A DNA stretch of 64,000 nt, taken from contig NZ_JBQCYD010000003.1 in assembly GCF_052088025.1 (NCBI RefSeq), positions 28,041 through 92,040 of the forward strand, in the 5' to 3' direction. Both the position numbers and the translations under genes were made by a program. This stretch comes from Anaeromonas sp052088025. GTDB taxonomy: Bacteria > Bacillota > Clostridia > Tissierellales > SIT17. The notes under the pieces were generated by a model. It did not search any database. It saw only the letters and a program-made list of their open reading frames with translations, and was not told where the DNA came from. Below, piece after piece: positions 1-9,688 of this stretch. Position 1 is the first letter of the stretch. Each line of letters opens with the position of its first letter.

Positions 1-11
1 CTTCATTTATA

Positions 12-1928
12 TTAAAATAATATCCTCTTACCTTTAATTCTTTTAGTAATTTTTCTTCTATCAAAATCTTCTAACAATACAATAGCAATCTTTCTACTTG
101 TATTTAAAGCATCTCTAAAATCCCCTAAAGAAATTGATTCATTTTCTTTTAAATATTCCTTTAAAACACTTATAGATTTTTCATAATAAACTTTAGAGAT
201 TATTAAATCTTCATTTAATAAAACTAAATCCTCAGATTGAATCATGGCATTTATTGTTTTTGAAATATCTTGATTTTTATAGTCTAATATATTGATTATA
301 TCACTAATCTTTGGAGTATTAAATTTTTCTTTTAGCATTAAATCATTTATATCATTTTTTATGCTTTTTTCTGATTCACTAAATTCTATTTCAAAATCTT
401 TTAAAGATATAAATAAATCATTTTGTTTTAAAATATCATCATCTATTAATTTATCAATAAAAAGTTCCCCTAATTTAGGTTTTATATTAAAAAAGTATTT
501 ACTTCTTAATTCTTCTCTTAAAACACCCTTTTTTAAAGAATTTTTTTCATGATATTTATTTAAAAATTCTTTTATATCATCTTTTATTTTATTGAAATAA
601 TCAATATGAATAAAAGATTGTGTGTCTGATAGTTTGAAAGCTACTATTTTTTCTTCACCTATTAATTTTTTTATATTTTTTTTTATTTCTTCTTCTTTTG
701 TAACAAGCTCAATTGATAAATCTTTTATAGATGCAAATTCTCTACTTCTTTCTTTGATACTTTCTTCTAAAATTTTTACCTTATTTCCAGTTTCTCTATT
801 TTTTAATTCTTCTATTATATCTGCTTTAAATCTTTTTTTCTTTGATGGATTATTATCTAATACTATTCCTCCACCTACAGTAGTCATAGGTGAGTAAAAT
901 CTCACTATAAATCTATCGCCTATCTTAGATGAAGTTAAACTTTCAAGTCTTAGTTGTACATAACCACTTTCTCCAGGAGTTAAGTTTTCCTTATCTAGTA
1001 CAACTGCTCTTGCTAGTATTTCTTCAGTACCTAAATATAACCTTAACCTTGTTCTATTTTCTATTATCCATGGTGAATTATCTAAAACATTCAATTTAAC
1101 ATCAAGCATTCTGGTGTTTACCATAGAATCTGGAAGTGATATTATATTTCCTTTTTCTATTTCTGATTTTTTTACACCTACTATATTAACAGCAACTCTT
1201 TGACCTGCAATTGCAGTTTCGGAATTCTCTCCATGAACCTGTATTGATCTTATTCTAGCCTTTAGCCCTTTAGGATAAATTTCTACTTCATCACTTATTT
1301 TTAAATTTCCTTGTAACAAAGTACCAGTAATTATAGTTCCAAAACCAGTAAGTGTAAATACTCTATCTATTGGTAACCTTGGAATATTTTCTATATCCCT
1401 ATCTTCTATTTCACCCGTTAAAACATCAATTTCTTCTGCTAATTTATCTAATCCTTTGTTCTTGGTAGAAGAAATTTCAATTATTTTTGAATCTTTCAAG
1501 AAAGTATTTTCTACACTTTCATAAATATCTTCTTTTACAAGTTCTATCCAATCACTATCAACCAAATCAGTCTTAGTTAATGCTATTATACCTTTTTTTA
1601 TATTTAAAAGATTAAGTATATTAAGATGTTCTATAGTTTGAGGCATCATGCCTTCATCTGCTGCAACTACTAGAATTACAACATCCATTCCACTTACACC
1701 TGCTAACATATTCTTTATGAATTTTTCATGTCCTGGTACATCTATTATTCCAGCACGTCTACCACTTGGTAGATCAAAATACGTAAAGCCAAGCTCTATT
1801 GATATACCTCTATCCTTTTCCTGTTTTAAATTGTCAGTTTCTCTGCCTGTTAGTGCTTTAATAAGGGTTGTTTTACCATGATCAATATGTCCTGCTGTTC
1901 CTATAATAACGTTTTTCAAACTATTCAC
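12..1928 (-). CDS. selB: Selenocysteine-specific elongation factor SelB
   Basis: A GTPase that carries Sec-tRNA(Sec) to ribosomes paused at a UGA next to a SECIS hairpin. The 638-aa protein has an EF-Tu-like G domain at the N-terminus: GHIDHGKT at about residues 13-20 (P-loop), DVPGH at 63-67 and TKTD at 118-121. Beta-barrel domains follow, then a lysine-rich C-terminal third matching the winged-helix RNA-binding domains of SelB. The length fits the family. Its ATG overlaps the 3' end of selA by 8 nt, so the two are translationally coupled in a selD-selA-selB operon. The stop lies 11 nt from the window edge, so the next gene (possibly tRNA-Sec) is not visible. Confidence 0.96.
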   Translation of the reverse strand: MNSLKNVIIGTAGHIDHGKTTLIKALTGRETDNLKQEKDRGISIELGFTYFDLPSGRRAGIIDVPGHEKFIKNMLAGVSGMDVVILVVAADEGMMPQTIEHLNILNLLNIKKGIIALTKTDLVDSDWIELVKEDIYESVENTFLKDSKIIEISSTKNKGLDKLAEEIDVLTGEIEDRDIENIPRLPIDRVFTLTGFGTIITGTLLQGNLKISDEVEIYPKGLKARIRSIQVHGENSETAIAGQRVAVNIVGVKKSEIEKGNIISLPDSMVNTRMLDVKLNVLDNSPWIIENRTRLRLYLGTEEILARAVVLDKENLTPGESGYVQLRLESLTSSKIGDRFIVRFYSPMTTVGGGIVLDNNPSKKKRFKADIIEELKNRETGNKVKILEESIKERSREFASIKDLSIELVTKEEEIKKNIKKLIGEEKIVAFKLSDTQSFIHIDYFNKIKDDIKEFLNKYHEKNSLKKGVLREELRSKYFFNIKPKLGELFIDKLIDDDILKQNDLFISLKDFEIEFSESEKSIKNDINDLMLKEKFNTPKISDIINILDYKNQDISKTINAMIQSEDLVLLNEDLIISKVYYEKSISVLKEYLKENESISLGDFRDALNTSRKIAIVLLEDFDRRKITKRIKGKRILF

Positions 1929-3333
1929 CTCTATAATTATTTATTGCCCATTTAATTCCCTCAGATATAACTTGTATTTCATCTTCTCTTACTGTTCTTA
2001 GATCTATATATAGTTCATCATTTTTAATCCTTCCAACTATAGGAGGATTAAAATTTCTCAAACTTTCTTCAACTTTGTTCATCTTTTTATCTAATGATTT
2101 TATGATTATTACTTTTGTTTTTATTTGCTCAAGTGGTAATGATCCTCCACCTACTTGAGAGAAGTCATCTTTTATTTGTATTTTTATATTTTTTATATTA
2201 ATTAATAAATCATATAATTTTTTAGCCTTATTTTCTATTTCTTCAATATTCATAGTAAGCATCTTTAATGTCTCGATGTTTTTTATAGCCTTATCTTCAT
2301 CTAAATATTCTCTTAAAGTAAGTTCAAGTGCAGCTAATGTCATTTTATCAACTCTAAGTGCTCGTGTAAGTTGATTCTTTTTCATTTTTTCTATTAGATT
2401 CTTTTTACCTACTATTATTCCAGCTTGAGGCCCACCTAATAATTTATCTCCACTAAAACTAACTATATCTACGCCCTTTTCTATAGATTCTTGGACTGTA
2501 GGTTCATAACTCAATCCATATTTGCTTAAATCAATAAGTACCCCACTACCTATATCTTCTACTACCGGAATATTGTTTTTCCTTCCTATTTCTACTAGTG
2601 ATTCTAAATCTACACTTTCTGTAAATCCTAGTATTTTATAATTACTTGTGTGAACCTTTAGTAAAAGTCCAGTTTCCTCATTTATTTCTCTTTCATAGTC
2701 AAATTCATGTGTTTTATTTGTAGTGCCTACATCAACTAAATGAGCTCCACTTTCTTTCATAACATCAGGGATTCTAAAAGAACCTCCTATTTCAACCAAT
2801 TCACCACGAGATACTATAACTTCCTTTTTTTTAGCTAGACTAGATAATATAAGCATAACAGCTGAAGCATTGTTATTAACTACAAGGCTTGCCTCTGCAC
2901 CTGTTATTCTACATATAATATCTTCTATATGACTATATCTTGAACCTCTTTTACCTTCTTTTAAATCATATTCTAAATTAGAGTAATTTGATGAAGTTTC
3001 TATTACTTTTTCCATTATCTCTTTTGATATTAAAGATCTTCCTAAATTAGTGTGTATGACTGTTCCGGTTGCATTTATAAGTTTTTTAAGCTTTGGTTTT
3101 ATTTTATCTTTCGCAGATTTGATTATTATTTGGCTTATATTATCTATATTTTCATATAAATTTTCTTTTTTTATATTATTTGAGATATCAAATCTGAATT
3201 TATCTAGAGTATCTCTTATGGATTCTATGATAATCTCTCTTGGGAGATATTCTAGAGCTTCCTTTATCTTTTCTTTTTCTAAAATATCATCTACTTTAGG
3301 TAAAGATCTAAATAATTCTTTTTTATCTGTCAT
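1921..3333 (-). CDS. selA: L-seryl-tRNA(Sec) selenium transferase SelA
   Basis: A PLP enzyme that converts Ser-tRNA(Sec) to Sec-tRNA(Sec) using selenophosphate. At 470 aa it has the usual bacterial SelA length. Visible signatures are the N-terminal tRNA-binding region ending in INATGTVIHTNLGRS (about 86-100), the cofactor-binding VNNNASAV (about 152-159), and the Schiff-base lysine in SFSGDKLLGGPQAG (Lys297). It starts 11 nt after the selD stop and overlaps selB, between the enzyme that makes its selenium donor and the factor that uses its product. No frame damage is visible. Confidence 0.97.
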   Translation of the reverse strand: MTDKKELFRSLPKVDDILEKEKIKEALEYLPREIIIESIRDTLDKFRFDISNNIKKENLYENIDNISQIIIKSAKDKIKPKLKKLINATGTVIHTNLGRSLISKEIMEKVIETSSNYSNLEYDLKEGKRGSRYSHIEDIICRITGAEASLVVNNNASAVMLILSSLAKKKEVIVSRGELVEIGGSFRIPDVMKESGAHLVDVGTTNKTHEFDYEREINEETGLLLKVHTSNYKILGFTESVDLESLVEIGRKNNIPVVEDIGSGVLIDLSKYGLSYEPTVQESIEKGVDIVSFSGDKLLGGPQAGIIVGKKNLIEKMKKNQLTRALRVDKMTLAALELTLREYLDEDKAIKNIETLKMLTMNIEEIENKAKKLYDLLINIKNIKIQIKDDFSQVGGGSLPLEQIKTKVIIIKSLDKKMNKVEESLRNFNPPIVGRIKNDELYIDLRTVREDEIQVISEGIKWAINNYRGE

Positions 3334-3344
3334 TACCTCACCTC

Positions 3345-4382
3345 TTATTCTACAACTATATAATGATCTTGCTTTGCGAGTACTCTTCCTACTAGCCTAT
3401 ATTCTGTATCTAGGTCTTTTAATTTTTCCATTAATCCATCTTTTTTTTCTTTAGATACAGATATTAATAATCCTCCTGATGTTTGAGGATCAAATAATAT
3501 ATCTCTTAAAGGTTCTGATACATCTTCACTTATTTTTACATTATCTCCTATAAAAGTTTTATTATTATATGCTCCTTCAGGTATTATTCCCATATTTGCA
3601 AGTTCATAAGCTTCTTCTATGAAATGTACTTTGTCTGAGTAAAAAACAAAAGTTTTGTTACTTCCCTTTGCCATTTCAAGTCCATGTCCTAAAAAGCCAA
3701 AACCTGTAACATCTGTAGCACTATTTACTCCAACTTCCATCATAGAATCTTTTGCCTTTTTGTTTAATGTAGTCATAGTTTTTATAGCTTCTTTATATCC
3801 ATTTTCACTAGCCATATCAGCCTTTATTGCAGTATTTAATATTCCAATTCCAAGTGGCTTTGTAAGAATTAGATAGTCTCCTTCTTTTGCACTACTATTT
3901 CTTACAACATCTTTTGGATTTATAAATCCTGTAACTGAAAGCCCATATTTAGGTTCATCATCTTCTATGGTATGTCCACCTACTATTAGTGCTCCTGCTT
4001 CTAATACTTTATCATTTCCACCTTTTAATATTTCTGTCATTACATCAGCTGATAAACAATTTGGAAATGCAATGATATTCATTGCAAGTTTTGGATCTGA
4101 TCCCATAGCATAAATATCACTCATAGAATTTGCTGCAGCAATTTGTCCAAATACATATGGATCATCTACAACTGGTGTAAAAAAATCAACTGTTTGAATT
4201 ATTGCAGTATCATCATTTATCTTATATACTGCTCCATCATCTGAAGTATCTATCCCAACTATTAAATTAGGATCGACATTTTTAGGTATATGACACAAAA
4301 CTTGTGCCAAGGTCTCAGGACCTATTTTACCTGCTCAGCCAGAAGCAGATGTCATTTGTGTAAGTCTAAGTTCTTCTTTCAT
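3345..4382 (-). CDS. selD: Selenide, water dikinase SelD, a selenoprotein read through UGA (Sec16)
   Basis: Makes selenophosphate from selenide and ATP. A plain ORF call begins only at codon 26, because codon 16 is TGA (plus strand 4335-4337, tca). Reading through it gives MKEELRLTQMTSASGUAGKI, with U at the catalytic Cys/Sec position of SelD. The ATG at 4382 follows AGAAAGGAAGT at ribosome-site spacing, and the whole protein is 345 aa, normal for the family. Downstream motifs such as VGIDTSDDGAVY and a conserved GGHTIEDDEPKYG confirm SelD. With selA and selB directly downstream, UGA readthrough is expected. The gene begins 16 nt after the comEA-like stop. Confidence 0.95.
4292..4323 (-). promoter_or_regulatory. 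Candidate bacterial SECIS hairpins after the selD UGA
   Basis: Two short hairpins can form in the mRNA just after the Sec UGA. One is AGGUC-CUGA-GACCU (4310-4323, 12-25 nt after the codon). The other is GGCACAA-GUU-UUGUGUC (4292-4308). Bacterial SECIS elements lie immediately 3' of the UGA inside the coding sequence. Which hairpin SelB would bind cannot be decided by eye. Confidence 0.45.
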
Positions 4383-4398
4383 ATATATTACTTCCTTT

Positions 4399-5034
4399 CT
4401 AAATCGTAAGTTTATTCTTTATATTTTCAAAAGTTTTTTCTCCAATTCCATCTACATTCATTATATCTTCTATCTTTATGAATTTAGTCTTAGCTCTATA
4501 TTCTATAATATTATTTGCCTTTACTTTGCCTATTCCAGGAAGTGATTCTAAACTTGCATTATCAGCAGTATTAATATTTATTTTTGAACTATCATCTGCT
4601 GGATTTCCTTCATGAGTCTGTGTGTTTTGATCACTTTCATTATTTATTATTTCTTCTTCTCCAATTTTATAGATATGAATCTTTTCTTCATCAACAATTT
4701 TTTTAGCTAAATTAACCTTATTTATATCAGCTTCTTGTGTAAGTCCACCTGCAATTTCTACAGCATCATTGACTCTACTTTCAGCTTCTAATGTAAATAT
4801 TCCAGGATTATTTACTGCTCCACTTATATGGATTACAATATCTGCTAAGTCTACTTGAAGATCCTCTTCTTTAGTCTCTATTTCATTTTCCAAATTAGAA
4901 TTGTCTAAGTTTGTAGAAGCTTCATAAACTATATCCTCTTCCCTATCCATTAGTAAATTAAATCCTATTACACCTATGACAAGTATAACTAATATAAGTA
5001 TAACTATTTGCTCCTTTTTTGTAAAGCTTGGCAT
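4399..5034 (-). CDS. comEA: ComEA-like helix-hairpin-helix protein
   Basis: A membrane-anchored DNA-binding protein of the ComEA type, 211 aa. One N-terminal transmembrane segment (about residues 9-27, EQIVILILVILVIGVIGFN) is followed by an acidic linker. An SLBB-like segment (IVIHISGAVNNPGIFTLEAE, about 66-125) comes next, then a C-terminal double HhH: INTADNASLESLPGIGKVKA and IEDIMNVDGIGEKTFENIKN. This order matches ComEA, the DNA receptor of natural competence. No comEC or comEB is adjacent; the gene instead leads into selD with a 16-nt gap, so a competence role is uncertain. Confidence 0.8.
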   Translation of the reverse strand: MPSFTKKEQIVILILVILVIGVIGFNLLMDREEDIVYEASTNLDNSNLENEIETKEEDLQVDLADIVIHISGAVNNPGIFTLEAESRVNDAVEIAGGLTQEADINKVNLAKKIVDEEKIHIYKIGEEEIINNESDQNTQTHEGNPADDSSKININTADNASLESLPGIGKVKANNIIEYRAKTKFIKIEDIMNVDGIGEKTFENIKNKLTI

Positions 5035-5156
5035 AATTTAACCCCCTTAAATCAATACAATATAGTTATACTTCTACAAAAAAATACAAATTCCTTTAAA
5101 ATTTATATAATAATTTTAAAAAAGTATTTTTTTGTTTAAAATCTATGCTATTTTCT

Positions 5157-5164
5157 GTTATACT
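5157..5164 (+). promoter_or_regulatory. Possible extended -10 promoter for the carboxypeptidase
   Basis: A TGTTATACT sequence (TGn plus a -10-like TATACT) lies about 30 nt before the TTG start, in the 161-nt divergent gap with comEA. No good -35 is visible at 17 nt. A sporulation-sigma promoter is also possible. Confidence 0.3.
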
Positions 5165-5195
5165 ATATAATATCTAAATATAAGAAGGTGGAAAA

Positions 5196-6482
5196 TTGAA
5201 AAAAAGTATAGTTATAATTGTAATAATGCTCATATTGAATTTGAACTTAGCAGTATATGGACAAAGTAATGATTTATTAAAGGATGATATAAATGCACAA
5301 TCAGCCATTTTAATTAATGGAGAAACAGGTGAAATATTATTTGAAAAAAACATGCATAAAAAAATGTATCCAGCCAGTACTACAAAAATACTTACTGGTA
5401 TACTTGCTCTTGAACAAGGTGACTTAGATAAAATTGTAACTGTAGATGATAAGACACCTTTTGAAATTGATGGTACGCATATAGCTCTTGAACCAGGAGA
5501 AGAACTTCGCTTTAAAGAACTTTTAAATGCAATGCTCATAGAATCAGCCAATGATGCTGCTCTAGTACTTGCAAAAGATATGGCAGGAAGTGTAGAGGAT
5601 TTTTCTAAATTAATGAATGAAAAAGCAAAGGAAATTGGAGCAATTAATTCTAATTTTGTAAATCCAAATGGACTCCCTGATGAAGACCATATTTCTACAG
5701 CTTATGATTTAGCTATGATTGCTAAATATGGTATGAAAAACAAGCAATTTAGAAATATAGTGAAAAATTATCAGTACAGTATAGAAGCTACTAACATGAA
5801 AAACGAAAGAAGAAATATGCAATCTGTAAATAAATTATTATATAGTAATCAAAAAATAAATTTAGATGGCAATTACATAGATATAAAGTATGATGGAGCA
5901 ATAGGGGTTAAAACAGGATATACAAAAGATGCAGGAAATTGTCTAGTATCTGCTGCAAAAAGAGATGGAAAAATGCTAATATCTGTAGTTTTAAAATCAC
6001 AAGGAACTAATTTATGGATAGATACACATAAACTTTTAAATCATGGTTTCAATGATTTTGATAAAAAAATATTGGGTTTTAAAAATGAATTCGTGAAAAA
6101 TATTGATATAAATAATGGAGATAAGGATTTTGTTACAGGAGTTATTTCAGAAGATGTTTCAGTTTCATTAAAAAGTGATATGAAAAATGATATATCTAAG
6201 AAAATTAAAATAAATGACAATATAAGAGCTCCTATTGAAAAGGGTGAAGTCTTAGGCAGTATTGAGTATATTAATGATGAAAAGATTATAGAGAGTGTAA
6301 ATATAGTCTCAGCAGAAGAAATAAGTCTCATAGCAGGTTATGAAAAAACTCTTTCTGCTTCTCTATTTAATGATTTTAATATATGGTGGATTGTAATTAT
6401 TCTTTTTTTATTTTTGATTTTAAGAATTAACATACTCAGAAAAAGACGAAAAAAGAGAAAAAGAAAGAAAAGAAAAATATAA
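5196..6482 (+). CDS. dacF: D-alanyl-D-alanine carboxypeptidase (DacF/PBP5 family)
   Basis: A secreted serine peptidase that trims the terminal D-Ala from peptidoglycan pentapeptides. Starts at TTG with AAGGTGG just upstream. The 428-aa protein has an N-terminal signal segment (about 4-22), the active-site STTK (Ser61-Lys64), SAN (117-119) and KTG (239-241). A PBP5-type C-terminal beta domain follows, then a transmembrane segment (about 393-413) and a very basic tail of Lys/Arg. It stands alone on the plus strand, divergent from comEA and convergent with the YheO-type gene. Which DacF/DacB subclass it belongs to is a guess. Confidence 0.9.
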   Translation: MKKSIVIIVIMLILNLNLAVYGQSNDLLKDDINAQSAILINGETGEILFEKNMHKKMYPASTTKILTGILALEQGDLDKIVTVDDKTPFEIDGTHIALEPGEELRFKELLNAMLIESANDAALVLAKDMAGSVEDFSKLMNEKAKEIGAINSNFVNPNGLPDEDHISTAYDLAMIAKYGMKNKQFRNIVKNYQYSIEATNMKNERRNMQSVNKLLYSNQKINLDGNYIDIKYDGAIGVKTGYTKDAGNCLVSAAKRDGKMLISVVLKSQGTNLWIDTHKLLNHGFNDFDKKILGFKNEFVKNIDINNGDKDFVTGVISEDVSVSLKSDMKNDISKKIKINDNIRAPIEKGEVLGSIEYINDEKIIESVNIVSAEEISLIAGYEKTLSASLFNDFNIWWIVIILFLFLILRINILRKRRKKRKRKKRKI

Positions 6483-6508
6483 AGAAGGCTCAATCTTGAG
6501 CCTTCTTT
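6481..6508. terminator. Bidirectional terminator between dacF and the YheO-type gene
   Basis: A 13-bp perfect stem (AAAGAAGGCTCAA / TTGAGCCTTCTTT) with a 2-nt loop, T-rich on the plus side and A-rich on the minus. The stop codons of both converging genes (6480-6482 and 6507-6509) lie in its arms, so it can end transcription from both sides. Confidence 0.9.
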
Positions 6509-7163
6509 ATTTGAATCTTCTTATTTCATCTAAATAATTATATATTGTATAAATAGATACACATAATTTTTCTGCTAAATATTCTACTGAACCTTTTATT
6601 AGAAAAACACCTTTTTCTTCCAATTGATTTACTACTTCTATTTTATCGTTTCTTGTTAAATATTTTATAGGTTTAGCTTTTTCTTCTAATACTTCTCTAA
6701 CCAAACTATATAAAATATCATTTACATTTTCAAAATTATTTTTTGAATAATCTATAGTTTTTTCTTTTTCATCTATTGTTTGCGTAAGTTCTGATATAAC
6801 TTTTTGTGCTACCAAAAATTCGGATATATCTACATTTATACATAAGCAGCCTATAACTTCATTTGACTCATCTTTTATAAAAAGAGTAGATGATTTTAAT
6901 GTTCTCCCATCTTTTGTTATAGTTTTATATTTGATAAGATTTTTTTCATATTCATCTTCTCTTAGAGCTTTTATACCTTTTTCAGCCATAGGGCTTCCAA
7001 TTTCTCTGCCTGTAATGTGACCATTGGATATTGCTATAACCGAATTTTCAGGATTTTTTAAATCGTGTAAAACTACCTCACAATTACTTCCAAGTGTCTT
7101 TGAGATCCCTTCTACAAGTGGTATCATATTTAATAATAAGGGATGTACTTTCTTTATAGTCAT
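6507..7163 (-). CDS. YheO/DauR-type PAS-like transcriptional regulator
   Basis: A 218-aa regulator with an N-terminal YheO-like PAS domain (about 10-115; NCEVVLHDLKNPENSVIAIS and NGHITGREIGSPM are typical) and a C-terminal helix-turn-helix (about 165-218, ending VEYLAEKLCVSIYTIYNYLD). YheO/DauR proteins respond to small molecules; DauR controls D-arginine use, but the ligand here is unknown. The ATG follows GAGGTGA and lies 12 nt after leuS, so it is probably transcribed from the leuS T-box promoter. Nothing nearby shows a target. Confidence 0.85.
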   Translation of the reverse strand: MTIKKVHPLLLNMIPLVEGISKTLGSNCEVVLHDLKNPENSVIAISNGHITGREIGSPMAEKGIKALREDEYEKNLIKYKTITKDGRTLKSSTLFIKDESNEVIGCLCINVDISEFLVAQKVISELTQTIDEKEKTIDYSKNNFENVNDILYSLVREVLEEKAKPIKYLTRNDKIEVVNQLEEKGVFLIKGSVEYLAEKLCVSIYTIYNYLDEIRRFK

Positions 7164-7175
7164 CTTTTCACCTCA

Positions 7176-9647
7176 TTAGTTTGCTACAATGTTTACTAAT
7201 TTTTTAGGTACAACTATCACCTTTCTTATCGTTTTACCTTCTATGAGATTCTTTATTCTTTCACTTTCTAAAGCCTCTTTTTCTAAATCTTCTTTAGATA
7301 AGTCAGATCCAACCATCATTTTATCTCTTACTTTGCCATTTACCTGTATAACTACTTGCACTTCATCTTTTATAAGTGCAGCTTTTTCATATTTAGGCCA
7401 TCTTACATCATGCACACTTTGAGTTTTGCCAATCATATTCCATAACTCTTCACTTAAATATGGAGAAAAAGGAGCAAGCAATACTATTGTAGTTTCAATA
7501 GCTTTTGATAATAATTTATTTTTGTTTTTATTTTCATTTTCATTTACTTCTCTAAATTTATTTGTATCATTTACAAATTCCATTATTGCAGATATAGCTG
7601 TATTAAAATTAAATCTTTCTTTTATATCCTCTGTTACTCTTTTTATGGTATTGTTTAGAGAATAATTAAATTCTTTTTCTTTCTTGCTTAATTTACTTAT
7701 ATCATTTAATTCTTTGCCATTATAATTATCTCTTAATTCATCTATTAACCTATATACTCTATTTAAAAATCTAAAGCAACCTTCTACTCCACGTTCATTC
7801 CACTCTAAATCTCTTTCAGGTGGGGCTGCAAATAATACAAAAAGACGTGCAGTATCTGCTCCATAATTATTTACTATCTCTTCAGGACTTACTACATTGC
7901 CTTTTGATTTAGACATCTTAGCTCCATCTTTTAAAACCATTCCTTGGGTAAGTAAATTTTCAAATGGTTCATCTACTGGAGAAAGTCCCATGTCATACAA
8001 TACCTTTGTAAAGAATCTTGCATATAATAAATGTAGTATTGCATGTTCTACTCCGCCTATATATTGATCAACTTTCATCCAATATTTTGCATCTGACTTT
8101 TCAAAAGCTTTTTTGTCATTATTAGCATCAGTGTATCTTAAAAAGTACCAAGAACTATCTACAAATGTGTCCATTGTATCAGTTTCTCTTCTTGCCTTCT
8201 TACCACATTTTGGACAGGCAGTATACATAAATTCCTTACTTGTAAGTAATGGAGATTCACCTTTTCCACTGAATTCTACATCTGTAGGTAGAAGTACAGG
8301 TAAATTTTCTCTAGCTACAGGTACTACTCCACAGTCATCGCAATAAACCATAGGTATTGGTGTTCCCCAATATCTTTGTCTTGAGATAAGCCAATCTCTA
8401 AGCCTATAATTCACAGTTTTTTTACCTAGGTTTTCTGATTCAATATATTTTGTTATTTCTTTTGATGCTTTTTTTGTCGTTAAGCCATCAAATTTATCAG
8501 AATTTACAATTATACCATCTTCTACATACGCTTCATTTAGCTTAGCATCTTCTTCACCAGCTTTAACTATTACTCTTCTTATATCTAAATCATATTTTTT
8601 AGCAAATTCAAAATCGCGAGCATCATGTGCTGGTACTGCCATTATAGCACCTGTTCCATAGTCTATTAATACATAATTTGCTATATATATTGGTATCTCC
8701 TTTTTAGTTAAAGGATTTATAGCATATCTACCTGTGAAAACTCCTTCTTTTTCTGTATCAAGTGATGTTCTATCAATATCTGATATATGTTCTAATTTTC
8801 TTTTAAAATCCCTTATAGTATCTTCATATTGACTATCCTTTACTAATTTATTTACTAAAGGATGCTCAGGAGCTAAAACCATATAAGTTACACCATAAAT
8901 AGTGTCAGGACGAGTAGTAAATACATTTAACTCATTATCAAAGTCTTTGATTTTAAAGTTTATTTCAGCACCTTCACTTTTACCTATCCAGTTTTTTTGC
9001 ATTGATTTTACTTTTTCAGGCCACCCATCTAACTTATCCATATCTTCTAACAATCTATCTGCATATTCTGTGATTTTAAAATACCATTGGTCAAGTTCCT
9101 TTTTACCAACTTCACTATCACATCTTTCACAATTTCCATTTACTACTTGCTCATTGGCTAAAACTGTTTCACAAGATGGACACCAGTTAACAGCATAATT
9201 TTTCTTATATGCTAAACCCCTATTATACATTTCTATAAAAAATTCTTGTGTCCACTTATAATAATCTGGTGAACATGTAGCTATTTCTCTATTCCAATCA
9301 TAAGAAAGACCTATTTCTTTTAACTGTTCTCTCATATCAGCAATATTTTCTAAGGTCCATTTATTTGGATGAATACCATGTTTTATAGCTGCATTTTCTG
9401 CTGGAAGCCCAAATGAATCCCAGCCCATAGGATGAAGCACATTGTAGCCTTCCATTCTCTTAAATCTAGCTACTACATCTCCTATTGAATAGTTTCTCAC
9501 ATGCCCCATATGAATACGTCCTGATGGATAAGGGAACATTTCTAATTGATAGTATTTCTTTTTGTCTGTCTTAAAGCTTTCAAATGCACCTTTGTCTTCC
9601 CAATTTTTCTTCCATTTCTTTTCAATCTTACTGAAATTATAAGTCAT
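7176..9647 (-). CDS. leuS: Leucyl-tRNA synthetase
   Basis: Charges tRNA-Leu. The 823-aa class I synthetase has the HIGH motif as HMGH (46-49) in YPSGRIHMGHVRNYSIGD and KMSKS near residue 577 (AKMSKSKGN). It also has zinc-binding cysteine clusters (CPSC...CERC, CDDC, CPKC) and the CP1 editing domain between them. The length is normal. It is preceded by a T-box leader and its own promoter, so expression should rise when tRNA-Leu is uncharged. The YheO-type gene is 12 nt downstream. Confidence 0.98.
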   Translation of the reverse strand: MTYNFSKIEKKWKKNWEDKGAFESFKTDKKKYYQLEMFPYPSGRIHMGHVRNYSIGDVVARFKRMEGYNVLHPMGWDSFGLPAENAAIKHGIHPNKWTLENIADMREQLKEIGLSYDWNREIATCSPDYYKWTQEFFIEMYNRGLAYKKNYAVNWCPSCETVLANEQVVNGNCERCDSEVGKKELDQWYFKITEYADRLLEDMDKLDGWPEKVKSMQKNWIGKSEGAEINFKIKDFDNELNVFTTRPDTIYGVTYMVLAPEHPLVNKLVKDSQYEDTIRDFKRKLEHISDIDRTSLDTEKEGVFTGRYAINPLTKKEIPIYIANYVLIDYGTGAIMAVPAHDARDFEFAKKYDLDIRRVIVKAGEEDAKLNEAYVEDGIIVNSDKFDGLTTKKASKEITKYIESENLGKKTVNYRLRDWLISRQRYWGTPIPMVYCDDCGVVPVARENLPVLLPTDVEFSGKGESPLLTSKEFMYTACPKCGKKARRETDTMDTFVDSSWYFLRYTDANNDKKAFEKSDAKYWMKVDQYIGGVEHAILHLLYARFFTKVLYDMGLSPVDEPFENLLTQGMVLKDGAKMSKSKGNVVSPEEIVNNYGADTARLFVLFAAPPERDLEWNERGVEGCFRFLNRVYRLIDELRDNYNGKELNDISKLSKKEKEFNYSLNNTIKRVTEDIKERFNFNTAISAIMEFVNDTNKFREVNENENKNKNKLLSKAIETTIVLLAPFSPYLSEELWNMIGKTQSVHDVRWPKYEKAALIKDEVQVVIQVNGKVRDKMMVGSDLSKEDLEKEALESERIKNLIEGKTIRKVIVVPKKLVNIVAN

Positions 9648-9688
9648 ATTTTCACTCCTATTTATATATTTTAAAATTATTAAACATT

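Noticed and set aside
3050..3454. A 134-aa plus-strand ORF across selA and selD
   Set aside because: Hydrophobic shadow of two well-supported minus-strand genes, without a ribosome site.
1..5034. A tRNA-Sec (selC) near the sel operon
   Set aside because: No tRNA-like sequence was found between or beside the sel genes within the window; it may lie to the left of position 1.
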